DNA from: Endomychus coccineus
Taxonomy: Eukaryota; Arthropoda; Insecta; Coleoptera; Endomychidae
Length of the DNA: 64,000 bases
Reading direction: 5' to 3'
NCBI GenBank assembly: GCA_958510875.1
Contig: OY294068.1
Coordinates: 73,386,633-73,450,632 of the forward strand
In this document: positions 1 to 10,111 of the stretch, one piece after another
How the letters are laid out: every line of letters begins with the position of its first letter
Numbering within the stretch: position 1 is the first letter of the stretch
The notes under the pieces: generated by a model
Databases searched by the model: none
The model's input: only the letters and a program-made list of their open reading frames with translations
Told to the model about the DNA's origin: nothing
Program-made: the position numbers and the translations under genes

Positions 1-22
1 TGAATAATGATTTCATTATTCA
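1..22. repeat. Perfect palindrome at the window edge
   Basis: Ten-base arms TGAATAATGA and TCATTATTCA around a TT centre. It sits just upstream of the first tyrosine-recombinase copy and shares TGAATAAT with the hairpin downstream of that copy (1584-1682). The left side of the element may extend beyond the window. Confidence 0.6.
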
Positions 23-70
23 CTAGTGATTAATGAATATGACAAACATGATAGACTTTGTTCTAGACTA

Positions 71-181
71 ATACGATAAAAATAGAGCGCGCTATGAAAC
101 GTCAAGTCAGATCGAATTTAATTTGAAACGTCAACAATTTGTTGGTTCGAGTTGTATCAACAGCAAATTAATCAAAGTAAT
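71..181 (+). repeat. Direct repeat A1, leader of the first YR element
   Basis: About 111 bp beginning ATACGATAAAAATAGAGCGC and ending ATCAAAGTAAT directly before the ATG at 185. It recurs with few substitutions and a 7-bp indel at 1430-1547 (A2), after the gene. Confidence 0.85.
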
Positions 182-184
182 AAA

Positions 185-1308
185 ATGGATACAGATAGTG
201 AAAATGAAATAATGTCTTGTACACCTCCAGAAATACAAGAAGCGGCAAAAATTGCATCGTTAAACTTATTACCCGAAAAATCGAGAAAACTGTATTTATC
301 TGCGTATGAATCTTTTATACAATGGAGAATTGCCAAGAAAATCGAGTCTTTCTCAGAATCCGTCTTGTTGGTATATTTCACAGAGTTAGCCACAAAGTAC
401 AAACCATCAACAATATGGACAACCTATTCAATGCTGAGAAGCACAATCAACTTGAATCATGGTATTAACATTGAAAGTTATAGCAAATTGCGAACATTGT
501 TGAAAAGAAAATCTGAAAACTTTTTGCCTAAAAAAGCCAATACGTTTTCTCCAGAAAATATAAATGATTTCCTGACGAAGTCATCTGACGATAAATATCT
601 TGCGACAAAGGTAAGAAAAACGATTTTCATATATTAGTAATTTGACAATAAATATTTGTTCAAGGTGGCAATGATAATGGGAGTAATGGGTGCCTGTCGG
701 GCAAACGAAATGTATAAGATGAAACTTAGTGATTTACAAGATCTTGGATCAGCTTTCTTAGTGAAAGTGCCAAATACCAAAACAAAAATTACTCGCAAAT
801 TTACAATCACCGATGAATTTTACCAAATTTGCAAAAAGTATATCAGCCTTCGTCCACCTCATGTTATGTCTGATGTTTTTTTTTGAACTATCAAAATGGC
901 AAATGTACTTCGCAAAGAATAGGTATTAACAAGTTTACACAAATGGGAAAACAAATAGCGACATATTTGCAATTACCCGATCCAGAAAAATACTCTGGTC
1001 ACAGTTTCCGAAGAACATCTGCGACTATACTTGTTGATGCGGGCGGGGATATAACAGCTTTGAAAAGGCATGGTGGATGGAAATCCACGGCGGTAGCAGA
1101 AGGTTACATTGATGATTCCATGAGAAATAAAATGGAAACAGCCGAGAAAATCTCCAACACGATACAGAATCCATACAAACAAAATGAAACCATATCGACA
1201 AGCTCGTTTATAAATAACAAAAACATTAATACAAGTTCAGACTTAGTGCCTTCAATCAATCTTGAACATTGTGTTAATACAAATATTACTATTAATATTA
1301 ATAAATAG
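185..1308 (+). pseudogene. Crypton-like tyrosine recombinase, copy 1 (frameshifted)
   Basis: Tyrosine recombinases cut and rejoin DNA through a covalent 3'-phosphotyrosine. Exon 1 is 185-610 (426 nt: MDTDSENEIMS ... LATK) with an AAG|GTAAGA donor. Exon 2 starts at 665 after TTCAAG (VAMIMGVMGACRANE). Visible catalytic residues: Arg in ACRANE, H-x-x-R in GHSFRRTS, His/Trp in KRHGGWKS, and the nucleophile Tyr in EGYIDDS. An extra base in a T-run near 871-884 breaks exon 2: the frame ends SDVFF and resumes at NYQNGKC. An N-terminal SAM-like core-binding domain with 'LLPEKSRKLY' precedes the catalytic part. No reverse transcriptase is present, which separates it from DIRS elements. Direct repeats flank it. 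The exon lengths and intron position match the copy at 15898. Probably inactive because of the frameshift. Confidence 0.85.
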
Positions 1309-1385
1309 TTGAATTTGTTTTCAATTAGTTATAATACAAATTCCATGTTACTCACGTATAGAAATAAAAATTGTGTTTAGTTTAC

Positions 1386-1583
1386 AAAGTATCATTTATG
1401 GGTCGTGGACAAAGTATAGTATTCTACTTATACGATAAAAATAGAACGCGCTATCAAACGTCAAGTCAGATCAAATTTAATTTGAAACGTCAACAATTTG
1501 TTGGTTCGACTTATTTCAACAGCAAATTTTATTAGTATCAAAGTAATATTTATGGGTCGTGGACAAAGTATAGTATTCTACTT
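1386..1583 (+). repeat. B1-A2-B2 repeat block after YR copy 1
   Basis: B1 (1386-1429) and B2 (1540-1583) are 44-bp near-identical repeats (both contain TTTATGGGTCGTGGAC). A2 (1430-1547) between them repeats the leader A1 (71-181). The whole locus reads A1-gene-B1-A2-B2. The A2/B2 junction lies in CAAAGTA, which is also present at the end of A1 and at the start of B1, so the second unit looks like a copy whose gene was removed between short homologies. Confidence 0.85.
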
Positions 1584-1682
1584 GCATATTATGGGCTATT
1601 ATTCACTTGGATGATTTGCGACACTCGCCTGCGGCTCGTGTCGTAAACTTCATCCACGTGAATAATAGCCACCATAATATGC
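1584..1682. repeat. 99-bp imperfect hairpin after YR copy 1
   Basis: The arm GCATATTATGGGCTATTATT pairs with the far arm ending GCCACCATAATATGC, and an inner stem TGCGACACTCG/CGTGTCGTA surrounds a GC-rich tip (CCTGCGGC). It begins at the base after repeat B2. There are a few bulges. The tip is much richer in G+C than the surroundings. Confidence 0.8.
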
Positions 1683-1689
1683 TCGTTGA

Positions 1690-2335
1690 ATAATATACTA
1701 TTATTATCTCTGTCAGTTCAAATAAACATAGATCATAATACAGAGATGTGAAATATGCCAAACATGAATGACATTCGATGTCAAGACAGAGTACCTTAAG
1801 CTAGTAAGCCATTTTATCACCGAAAAATGATGGTACAGTTGAATAAAATAACAATATTATCCTTAAAACTTTGAGAGTGAAGAAATGACATACAAATATG
1901 TCGACTCTCCTTTGAATAATGATGAATCCGTAAATTATCTTGTAGAATTTTTGAACTCTTTGAATCCACCTGGAATACCTGTACACAAACTCAAATCGAA
2001 CATTTGGGGCTCCTATAATGTTGTTGTGGAATTTAAAACTGCCCAAACTGTTTGACGTAATAAAAGCAACGATTGATACTTCACTCACTATATCCGAGTG
2101 GTAGAGCCTTCGCCTCGTGATCGAAACGTACCGGTATGGCTGTCTGGCACGTACGCAGTTGTTTTTGTCATTTTCTCGTTAACTACCTATCTTTTGTTCC
2201 AAGAAGTTTTTCTCTTATTATAAGTCTCATTTTAACATGGCATGATAGTTAAGGAAACCATGCAATGGAGATAAAAAGAGCATCTAACCATGTATCATAT
2301 ACCTATGTATAAAAAGCAGTTTTTAACCCCAACTA
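1690..2335. other. No gene recognised
   Basis: AT-rich sequence. A short tRNA box-A-like string near 2095-2120 has no matching B box. The 95-residue open frame on the minus strand here shows no recognisable family. Confidence 0.4.
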
Positions 2336-2339
2336 CTTT

Positions 2340-2990
2340 TCCATCTCTAAAATAGACAAGATTGATGAAACTTTGCCCTCTTGACCTACAAAACAGAGGA
2401 AAATAAATCACTGTCTACATGAGATTTCTGGTAAACTACCCCATCTCAATTGTTTATCCTTAAAGTAGATAAGTACCGATCTTGATAAAATTTTGTATAC
2501 TTGACCTTCAAAACATAAGGAAGTGACTATCCTCCGGCATGAGACTAGTGAATTTCGTAAACTTGATCTTCAAAACAAGAGAAAAGGAGCAGTCTTGATA
2601 AAATTTTGCACACTTACCATCTAACACAAAAGGAAAATCCCAATTTGCATGAGATCTCGCAAAAACTACCCCAAATGTTGCACATTCGACCTTCAAAAAA
2701 GAGGAAAGTCTTTGTCTACATGAAGTTTCGAAAAAAATACCCCAACCCCCTTGAAGCAGACAAATGCCGATTTTTATGAAATTCACCAAACTTCAAAACA
2801 AGATAAAAGTTCGTTTCTACATGAAATTTCGTAAAACCCACCCCTGCAGCAGATAAGTCTAGATCTTGATGAAATTGTGCACATTTAACCCAACCCAACC
2901 AAAAAACAGTCATGGTCTACATGAGATATCGAAAAACTTCCCTTGAAATAGATAAGAATCAACCTTGATGACATTTAGTTTCTCATCATT
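2340..2990. repeat. Decayed tandem repeat, units of about 70-122 bp
   Basis: The phrase 'cttgatgaaattttgcacacttgacc', an 'aaaacaagaggaaa' block and a 'tctacatgagatttcg' block recur in order about six times. The last block falls near 2415, 2538, 2646, 2716, 2817 and 2914. Units are strongly diverged. Two minus-strand open frames here are by-products of the repetition. Confidence 0.7.
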
Positions 2991-2999
2991 TGACATTGA

Positions 3000-4969
3000 C
3001 TTGAGGTTAACCCACTCTTACCTTACAAAATAATTATCTTACAGAAATTGAAAATAATATGGGGTTCTAGTCTAGATTATTTACAGTTGCTGGAGTTATA
3101 ATTTTTATAAGTTTTCTCAACAAGATGGTTTCGTAGAAACATGAAATATTCAATCATGCGATTTCAATCCTTTGGACTACACAATTTGGTCGCATGTTAA
3201 GGAAAAGTCTATTCTACAGAGGTAAATTCACGTCAAGAGTTGCCAGACAGAATTGAACGTCACTTTAATACCTCATAGTTGATCCTCAACCATTTAGAAA
3301 ATTAATGCATATAAAAAGGATATAATTGTGTATTCGTGAAAACTGAGGACATTTTGAACACTTACTCTAGCTGATTAAATATTTCATGTTTATATTCAAA
3401 TTTATTTTAATTTTCATCTTGTGATTCTTTGTTCAATTAATAACTTTAGCAAGAGAATAATGTAACTGTTTTTGGTTTTTAATAAATTGGTAATTGTCTT
3501 TTACTTTATACCAGCATCATTTATTACTTCATCATTTTCAAACAAAATATTTCGAAAACGGTACACAATATCGAGTTTTTCCAAGAGTATCTGTTTCGTG
3601 TAAAATTGAATGTTGTTTAATTTCACTTAACATTTGAATTAAAAATTCAACCCCAAAAACTATGTTTAAAACTACTTGGTATGAACCGTATAATTAGCGC
3701 CCTCTATGAGTCAGATATAAAAATAAATTCAAACGATGCATCAGCTTTCAAAACATGTTCATACAAAATTTCATTACAATGTTGCCAGAAGTTTCGGAAC
3801 AATCGTAAAAAATGAGTTTAAATTTTTTTTTACAACACCCTGTATCTTGAATACGAATGCCGTTACGAACAATTCTTCTAAGCAAACCCCACTTATTTTT
3901 CAGTGTTCTACCTATCCTAGAAACGGGGCCACCTTTTTTGAAACACCCTGTATAAGAATTTAACTTATGAAAATCATGTTGCGAGGTACACAGACGATAA
4001 CCGGTACAAATGATGATAAATGCGAAGAATGAATACCAAGTAATGTCAATTAGGGTTGTGAGAATATAAAACAATATCCCTTATAGGTGCAAAGGATATT
4101 CGCTTCATATCAAACAAATGCATGCTAATGCAGCATGATCCTATAATGTGAAAGATTTTCGTAATATTATTGCTCTTGACGACAGGTTAGCAAACGTATC
4201 CATCCTTAAAAGGTATAAACCCACATGCATGCTGTCGCAGCGGATGCTTGTGGGCACTTCTTTTGTTTTTATTTTGTCGGCATTTAGACTGAATATGCGC
4301 CTATCGAGTATTTGCGCAGTGTGGGTATAGCCAAATGCGAGACCGATACTCACTCGATACTATATAGATAACATGTTATTTATTCTTCCAACAACACAAT
4401 CATGCTAAAAAATTAAGTGATACTCATACAGTTATCTTACTCGACAATTAGAGAGGAGATAATGTCAAAAGGTGCGTAAAAGCATAAAACTTAGAATTTT
4501 TTATGGGCGCAGAAGACATTCGACTTAAACCTACACAGGTACATTGTGCAGCTGTCGGAGTATAAATAATTAAATTTTTTAACCGATTATTATAAGCTTA
4601 TAACCTTATAATCAGATTGTTGAAATAATATAATTATGAACATTACAAATTCTAATAATCTATTCATCTTCCATTCCCAATCGCTTCACATCCAATGCAC
4701 CTCCTTTATGTAAATCAAATTTATATAATATGCCCTGCCAACGTCGTGTTGATTGAGCTATTGAAAATATAAACTCCTACGTTCTAATTTGGTTTATATA
4801 TCGTACATTTATTTGAGAAATATTATATCCTTTCAGAGTCTTTGGTTTAAACGCATTTATTCAATCACGAACGAAAATGTAGCATGCACCGGTCACATCA
4901 TATAGATGGTATGACGTCATTATCTTCTCCTAATCGTCGTTATGCCTCAATAATCCAGTCAAATTAGTG
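3000..4969. other. Non-coding AT-rich stretch
   Basis: No gene recognised. Two strings ending CACCCTGTAT (near 3836-3846 and 3946-3955) look like ends of small TA-flanked inverted-repeat elements, but no complete element could be drawn. Confidence 0.4.
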
Positions 4970-6631
4970 ATCAACCTCAGAATGAGAGATAATAAGCTGA
5001 ATTTTCGTATATACTTTCATTTTGGCGTTCTAAAAGTTGTCTCAAAAGTCTCATAAAATCTCGTGCCTGCGTCGTAAGTTATTCAAGGTCAAAGGTAAAT
5101 AAACAGTTTTTCGCGATTATCTCGGTTTCTATTCCTCCAATGATGTTAACATCTATTATAAAAATTGTAGAGCATAAAATTTGCGACAAATTTTATTTGA
5201 AACGTTTTTTCTTGCGCTCAACCGTTTTTGCGATAGAGCGCGGTGAGCGCGCAGCGCTCAGCCATACGTACTGTAATGCAAGGTCATCCGTGAATATCTG
5301 TGAATACTACCTTGAATTTTGAATTATTTTTACTGTTTATCAGTCAATACATTGTATTTAATAGCATTTTACATATTTTTAATATATTGATTCAATAATA
5401 ATTACCTACTTTCTGTAACTAAAGACTGATTAAATGAAATACTTATCGTATATCTTAATTTATTGAAAGTAGATTTTAAGTAGGAAAATAATTAAATATT
5501 TTATCTTTAAAAGTTTTTAGATATTAGATAATATATTATACTTATTATATATTATATATCTTAAAGTTATATTAATTTATTCAAAGTACATTTTAAGTAG
5601 AAGTAAAACGAGATAATATATTTTAATTTAGAACCCCAGGAATGGGGTTGGGTGCTCCAAAATGAATTCCTGGAGCCAATGACAACAATATTAACATCAG
5701 CTCCCAAAGAAATACTTAATACTCAATTTTGTAATTGTAAGAATGGATGTGGTCCACGGTGCGGGTGTAGAAAATCGGGGTTACAATGCACTTTAGCTTG
5801 TGACCAGTGTAATGGGGTTTCATTGCAAAGTGACTGTGAGGAAGACAGTGCATTTGATCCTGAAATTCTGGAAGGTCTGGAAACAATAATTCAGGGCAAC
5901 GAAGATGGAACAGAAATTCCCGAACGTCCAGAATATGACGATGAAGAAGAAGAAAATTAATACTTTTGTTCTTTAAATTATTTAAGATTTATAGATTTTC
6001 TCTGCAATTCAATTTACATCGTAAGAAATGTACAGCTGCCAATTAAAGATAAAATTAAAATATATTAACTCGATTTACTTCTACTTAAAATTTACTTCGA
6101 ATAAATTAATATAACTTCAAGATATATAATAATATAATAAATATATATATTATCTAATATTTAAAATCTTACACATTTTAGAGATTTTTCTGCTTAAAAT
6201 CTACTTTCAATAAATTAAGATATACAATAAGTATTTCATTTAATGTGTTTTTAATTCCACAAAGTAGGTAAGTATTATTAAAGGAATATATTAAAAATAT
6301 GTAAAATGGTATTAAACACAATGTATTAACTGACAAATAATCCAAAATTCAAGGTAGTATTCACAGATATTCACGGTTGACCTTGCATTACAGTACGTAT
6401 GACTAAGCGCTGCGCGCTCACCGCCCTCTATCTCAAAAACGATTGAGCGCATGAAAAAATGTTTCAGATAAAATTTGTCGATAATCGCGAAAAACAGTTT
6501 TTTTTACCTTTGACCTTGAATAAGTTACGACGCGGACACGAGATTTTATGAGACTTTTGAGACGACTTTTAGAACGCCAAAATGAAGGTATATACAAATT
6601 CAGTTTATTATCTCAAATTCCGAGGTTGACC
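4970..6631. mobile_element. Foldback element with captured CXC exon
   Basis: The left arm (4970-about 5627) and right arm (about 6053-6631) are inverted copies of roughly 600 bp. Both outer ends read GxTCAACCTC. Shared internal blocks include CATTTTGGCGTTCTAAAAGT, the CTCGTG(C/T)C(T/C)GCGTCGTAA stretch and a GCGC-rich block (GAGCGCGCAGCGCTCAG). The centre (5630-6052) is unique and carries a cysteine-rich exon. No transposase is inside, so it would move in trans if at all. The superfamily is not assigned. Confidence 0.8.
5638..5960 (+). CDS. Captured 3' exon: EWGW plus cysteine-rich CXC-type tail
   Basis: A possible acceptor (GAACCCCAG|GAATGGGG) opens a frame reading EWGWVLQNEFLEPMTTI, then APKEILN and CNCKNGCGPRCGCRKSGLQC, TLACDQCNG, and an acidic tail ending EEEEN and TAA. 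The pattern CxCKxGCxxxCxCRKxGLxC...C..C.G resembles the cysteine-rich (CXC/tesmin-like) C-termini on many insect repeat-associated proteins, where 'WGW...P.TT..AP..LL' precedes the cysteines. It is the last exon only: no upstream exon is seen, and both sides are foldback arms. It may be a captured fragment and not a working gene. Without partner exons a function cannot be given. Confidence 0.55.
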
Positions 6632-6674
6632 CTTTTTTTATGCTAAAGTGACTACAAATGTTTTTATTCTTTAG

Positions 6675-6838
6675 AATATTGTAAACAAAATATTGGAGCT
6701 ACTCCTGTTGTATCTTTGGGGGTGAAATGGATGACTGTGGTGGATGTTGATTACGAAGCCAAGAGTAGTAGTTTGAAATTCATATATTATGAAAGTACAG
6801 ATTTTGAATCTTTAAATTCAACATTAAATGATTTATAA
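6675..6838 (+). CDS. Exon-like open segment, unrecognised
   Basis: It follows a good pyrimidine-rich acceptor (TTTTTATTCTTTAG|AATATTG). The frame is open from the acceptor to TAA: YCKQNIGATPVVSLGVKWMT, then VVDVDYEAKSSSLKFIYYES and TDFESLNSTLNDL. About 53 residues with ordinary amino-acid balance. It lies 43 bp outside the right end of the foldback element. I do not recognise the family. It could be the last exon of a host or transposon gene interrupted by the foldback, or chance. Confidence 0.3.
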
Positions 6839-6839
6839 C

Positions 6840-7718
6840 TTAATAATGTTGCTAAATCAATATTAAATATAAGTTTCTCCATAAACAGCAATGTTTGTGG
6901 TGCTAGTGTGAAGTGGTGACCAAAGTAAAGCAATCACTGGAATCACATTGAATATATTCAGCAACAAATGGTATGATAGATTTTATAATTAGCCCCAACA
7001 GAGTGAGAGAGTGGGTTGTGAAATTGGATCATATTTATCATTATTAATAACTTTCCTAAACAATTAGCACCTCAATTTATTGTGTATATTTTAGGATTAT
7101 AAATGTTACGTGTTCTGTAATTAGCGAACTTCACTTATCTCAAATTATGATTAGTTTTTAATAGAATTAAAAAAAAAAAAAATTTACCTATACCAGACAT
7201 ACCTGTTCAGAAAATATACCACTATCGACAGTTATGGGTTTTTGAGTTCCGTATATATAACTTGAAAACACAACAAGCAAATTTTTTCTTGTCATGAGAG
7301 CGAGAGTCACAAAGGGGCCCACGAAGAGTGCACTTCCTTGAAACACTATTTTGAAAATTAGCTCTCTGAAAATATATCCTCAGATAAGAATCACACTTCC
7401 CAATAAGGTTCAGTTAAATTTTCCACTACTTTCCACTCAGGGGTCACCTTGGTCAGAGACTTTGGGTTGACAAAAAGGCTTATAGCAGGACCGAATTTAA
7501 CTTCCTGAAGAATATTATGAGCTAATATAAAAATTTTCAAGAAATTGTATCAATAAAATGGGTGCATGAGGGAATGTTTTAGTCTTGGTGGCCCAAGTAT
7601 TACAAGAAGACCGTCCATTACTATCGAAAAATTATTTTTTTAAAGTTTAACTAATTCGAAAGTATACCTCCGTTCTACGATGAGCTTATTTTCCTTGAGA
7701 GAAACAACTGGAAGTTGT
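6840..7718. other. Non-coding, nothing recognised
   Basis: AT-rich with an A-run near 7170. No coding or repeat structure was identified apart from sequence leading into the mariner-type element. Confidence 0.4.
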
Positions 7719-8629
7719 ACCGGAATATCAAAAATTATCTTGGTCAAGCAAGGGTGGTTGTGGAATCTTAAACGTGTGTCTTACTTTACGTTGGAAATAA
7801 TTATGCCACTGTCACACTGACAGCATCAATAACCTACAAATTTCATACCTATTTATAGTAAAACAATAATGAACTACAAATTAAAAATTATCTTGGTCAA
7901 GGGTGGTTGTGGAATGTAAAACGTGTGTCTTACTTTAAATTTTTGAATATGTTTTGTTGTGTCAGAATCTGTTGAGTCATTGTGCTGAAATTTTCTAATC
8001 CAGTTTTTGAATCATGCCTCTTACCACACAGCACAAAATGTTCATGATTGAAGACTATTTTCGAACGGGTGAGCTAGTTAATGGAAATTGGCAATACAGT
8101 CAACGTTTGTGTTTGGACAATTTTCGAGAGCACTTCCCAAACATGGCAATATTACCGGACAATTTTTATGCGTGCCTTACAAATTGTGTTGAAGTGTTCC
8201 GCGAAACTGGTTGTGTGACTCATAAAAAAGGTGCTGGTAGACCAAGAGTTCGTACAGAAGAAGTTATCAAGGACTCCGGTAAATAATTTGCAAGAACTTC
8301 AACAAAGAATAGTTCAGCATGTGCAACCATAACGCCAGAAATGCTGCAAAACGGTTTTCACAGCATGAGGATGCGCGTCAACTTGTGCATCGAACAAAAT
8401 GGGGGACATTTCCAACAATTACTGTAATTTAGTTTTTCTTGTTACTAAAACCGTTATCTCATAATTTGTAGTTTATTATTGTTTTACAACTGAAATAAAT
8501 AGGTATGAAATTTCTAGGTTATTGATGATGTCAGTGTGAAAGTGACATAATTATTTCAAACGTAAAGTAAGACACACGTTTTAGATTCCACAACCACCCT
8601 TGACCAAGATAATTTTTGATATCCCGGTA
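7719..8629 (+). mobile_element. Short mariner-type element with internally deleted transposase
   Basis: The ends are ACCGGAATATCAAAAATTAT (left) and the inverse of ACCGGGATATCAAAAATTAT (right), with TA on the outside. The inverted repeat continues through GGTGGTTGTGGAAT, CGTGTGTCTTACTTTA and the CATACCTATTTA region, about 150 bp. A second partial copy of the terminus (7877-7945) is repeated in direct orientation inside the left end. The body holds only the two ends of a transposase. Confidence 0.75.
8014..8400 (+). pseudogene. Transposase N-terminus fused to C-terminus, DDE core missing
   Basis: The N-terminal part (8014-8286; MPLTTQHKMFMIEDYFRTGE ... CVEVFRETGCVTHKKGAGRP) is the helix-turn-helix domain (DUF4817-like) of mariner-related transposases. 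After 'VIKDSGK' it jumps straight to the C-terminus: LQELQQRIVQHV, then TPEMLQNGF, LCIEQNGGHFQQLL and a stop. Usual members carry about 230 residues with three catalytic Asp between these parts. The two parts are out of frame, with a further 1-bp shift near 8329. It is an internal-deletion derivative that needs transposase supplied in trans. Confidence 0.75.
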
Positions 8630-9967
8630 TTAATCTACCTACCAACAGAGCCTGCTTACACAGGAAAAATATCCATCAAATACAAAAAAATGGACAATCT
8701 AAAGAAACTTCTTTCGTATGCATCAGACAGAATATTTTTTATGAGCTGATTTTATGGCCTACTACTAATAATGATGACCCACCAGAGGAGAATTATTAAA
8801 TATCACAATTTATGAAATTAAACATTTTTTTCCATGTAATAATTTTTTTTTCGAGCAATACCAGAGTTTTTACGTTCAATCATGAAACCATCAATGCTTG
8901 TTTGGAAAAGACCGCACATCCAGATAGAAAAAGTTAGTTTCACAGCGTACCTGATTTTTATGTTATTTTCTTTAATTAAACTTTAACATATATCATAATT
9001 TGGGACTTTGTTCGGTCTACTTTTTAACTCTTCTTGTTTCTGAATTGTTATTATTAAACTGTACATGCAATTATTCTATCAAAGCTGCTGTTCGATCAAA
9101 TGTTTTGTTGATGTATCAATAAAATGAGGATTGAATCGGAAAGGATTTGAATTAAAAATAAATAAATAAAACCATCCCAGTATAAATTTTTTTTTATGAA
9201 TATTTGTGAAATTGCCCCCCTTCCAATCTCAGATAGATTATTTACAAGTGAGATATCTTTCAAATAATGTAGAATAAATTCTCAAAAAATGGCCCTAGCA
9301 GTAGAGAAAAGTGTGACACTTAAAACAAAATGTATGTACTTTACATAAACGTAGAAATTGATATATTAAAATATAATGCTTTGCCTGTTCAAAATTGGGC
9401 CCAGTGTATAAAATATAATTATGTACATACATAACTATTTTTTTTATTAATAACCAAAGCATAACCTTGGACTAAATTACTATGACTTGAATAAAACTCA
9501 AAATAATTCAGTGTCAATTTGTGTTTCATTCATAATTTGTATTTGTTATTTTTTCTAGCAACAAATCTCGTATTCATTTTCCAATTAATTCTAATAAATA
9601 ACAACCACAGCAGTTCTATTTTATGTAGAAATCACATCTTGACTATTTACTTTTTGTTCTTGCGACTTAAATATACTCATGAGGTAAATCTGAAATATGA
9701 TATAAATGTATGATAAGACATAATAGCTGTGAGATGAATTACCAATAGATAACAGTTCTCGTCTAGACTTACATAAATAATATAATCATTCTACAAATTA
9801 GAGTAACTTCTAGTCATAATATAATAATTACATAAATTAAAATAAATATAAAATAATAAGTAAATCTAAAATGAAAATTATTTTGTAGAAATTAACTTAA
9901 CAAGGGTGTATATAATTTATTGGCACTAAGCTCCTTTATTAAATAGAAAGAACTCTACTGAAGTGGA
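8630..9967. other. 3' flank of the B56 gene
   Basis: AT-rich. It contains the AATAAA candidate on the minus strand near 9935 and probably the 3' UTR of the B56 gene. No coding region was recognised. Confidence 0.4.
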
Positions 9968-10111
9968 CTAGCACTTGTTTACATCTGGTGGAGTACTCAG
10001 GTATTCGTCTGCTCTTTTATGATCGTTCAAGGCTCTTACTGTACATTGATCTTGAGGAATTTCTGATTTTCGACGAACCAGTGATCTATTCAAATTGCGT
10101 CCTTTCTTTCC
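9968..10111 (-). CDS. PP2A-B': PP2A B56 terminal coding exon
   Basis: The acceptor TTTCAG|GGAAAG opens in phase 0. The exon encodes GKKGRNLNRSLVRRKSEIPQ, then a segment ending HKRADEYLSTPPDVNKC and a TAG stop. The RRKSE(I/L)PQD and ALxxHKRA(D/E)E(F/Y) blocks are the conserved C-terminus of gamma/delta B56 proteins; RRKS is also a typical basophilic-kinase phosphorylation context and part of a basic patch. Forty-seven residues. An AATAAA on the minus strand lies about 30 bp past the stop (near 9935), so the 3' UTR may be short or use a later signal. Vertebrate proteins have about 25 more residues just before KK..LLRRKSE, which suggests an additional small exon upstream. Confidence 0.93.
   Translation of the reverse strand, partial: GKKGRNLNRSLVRRKSEIPQDQCTVRALNDHKRADEYLSTPPDVNKC

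Noticed and set aside
2085..2165. tRNA-like or SINE box A (GTGGTAGAGCCTTCGCCTCG)
   Set aside because: No B box (GGTTCGAATCC) at the right distance and no cloverleaf; not enough for a tRNA or SINE call.
3840..3960. A small MITE between two CACCCTGTAT strings
   Set aside because: Both ends are in the same orientation, so they do not form one inverted-repeat element.
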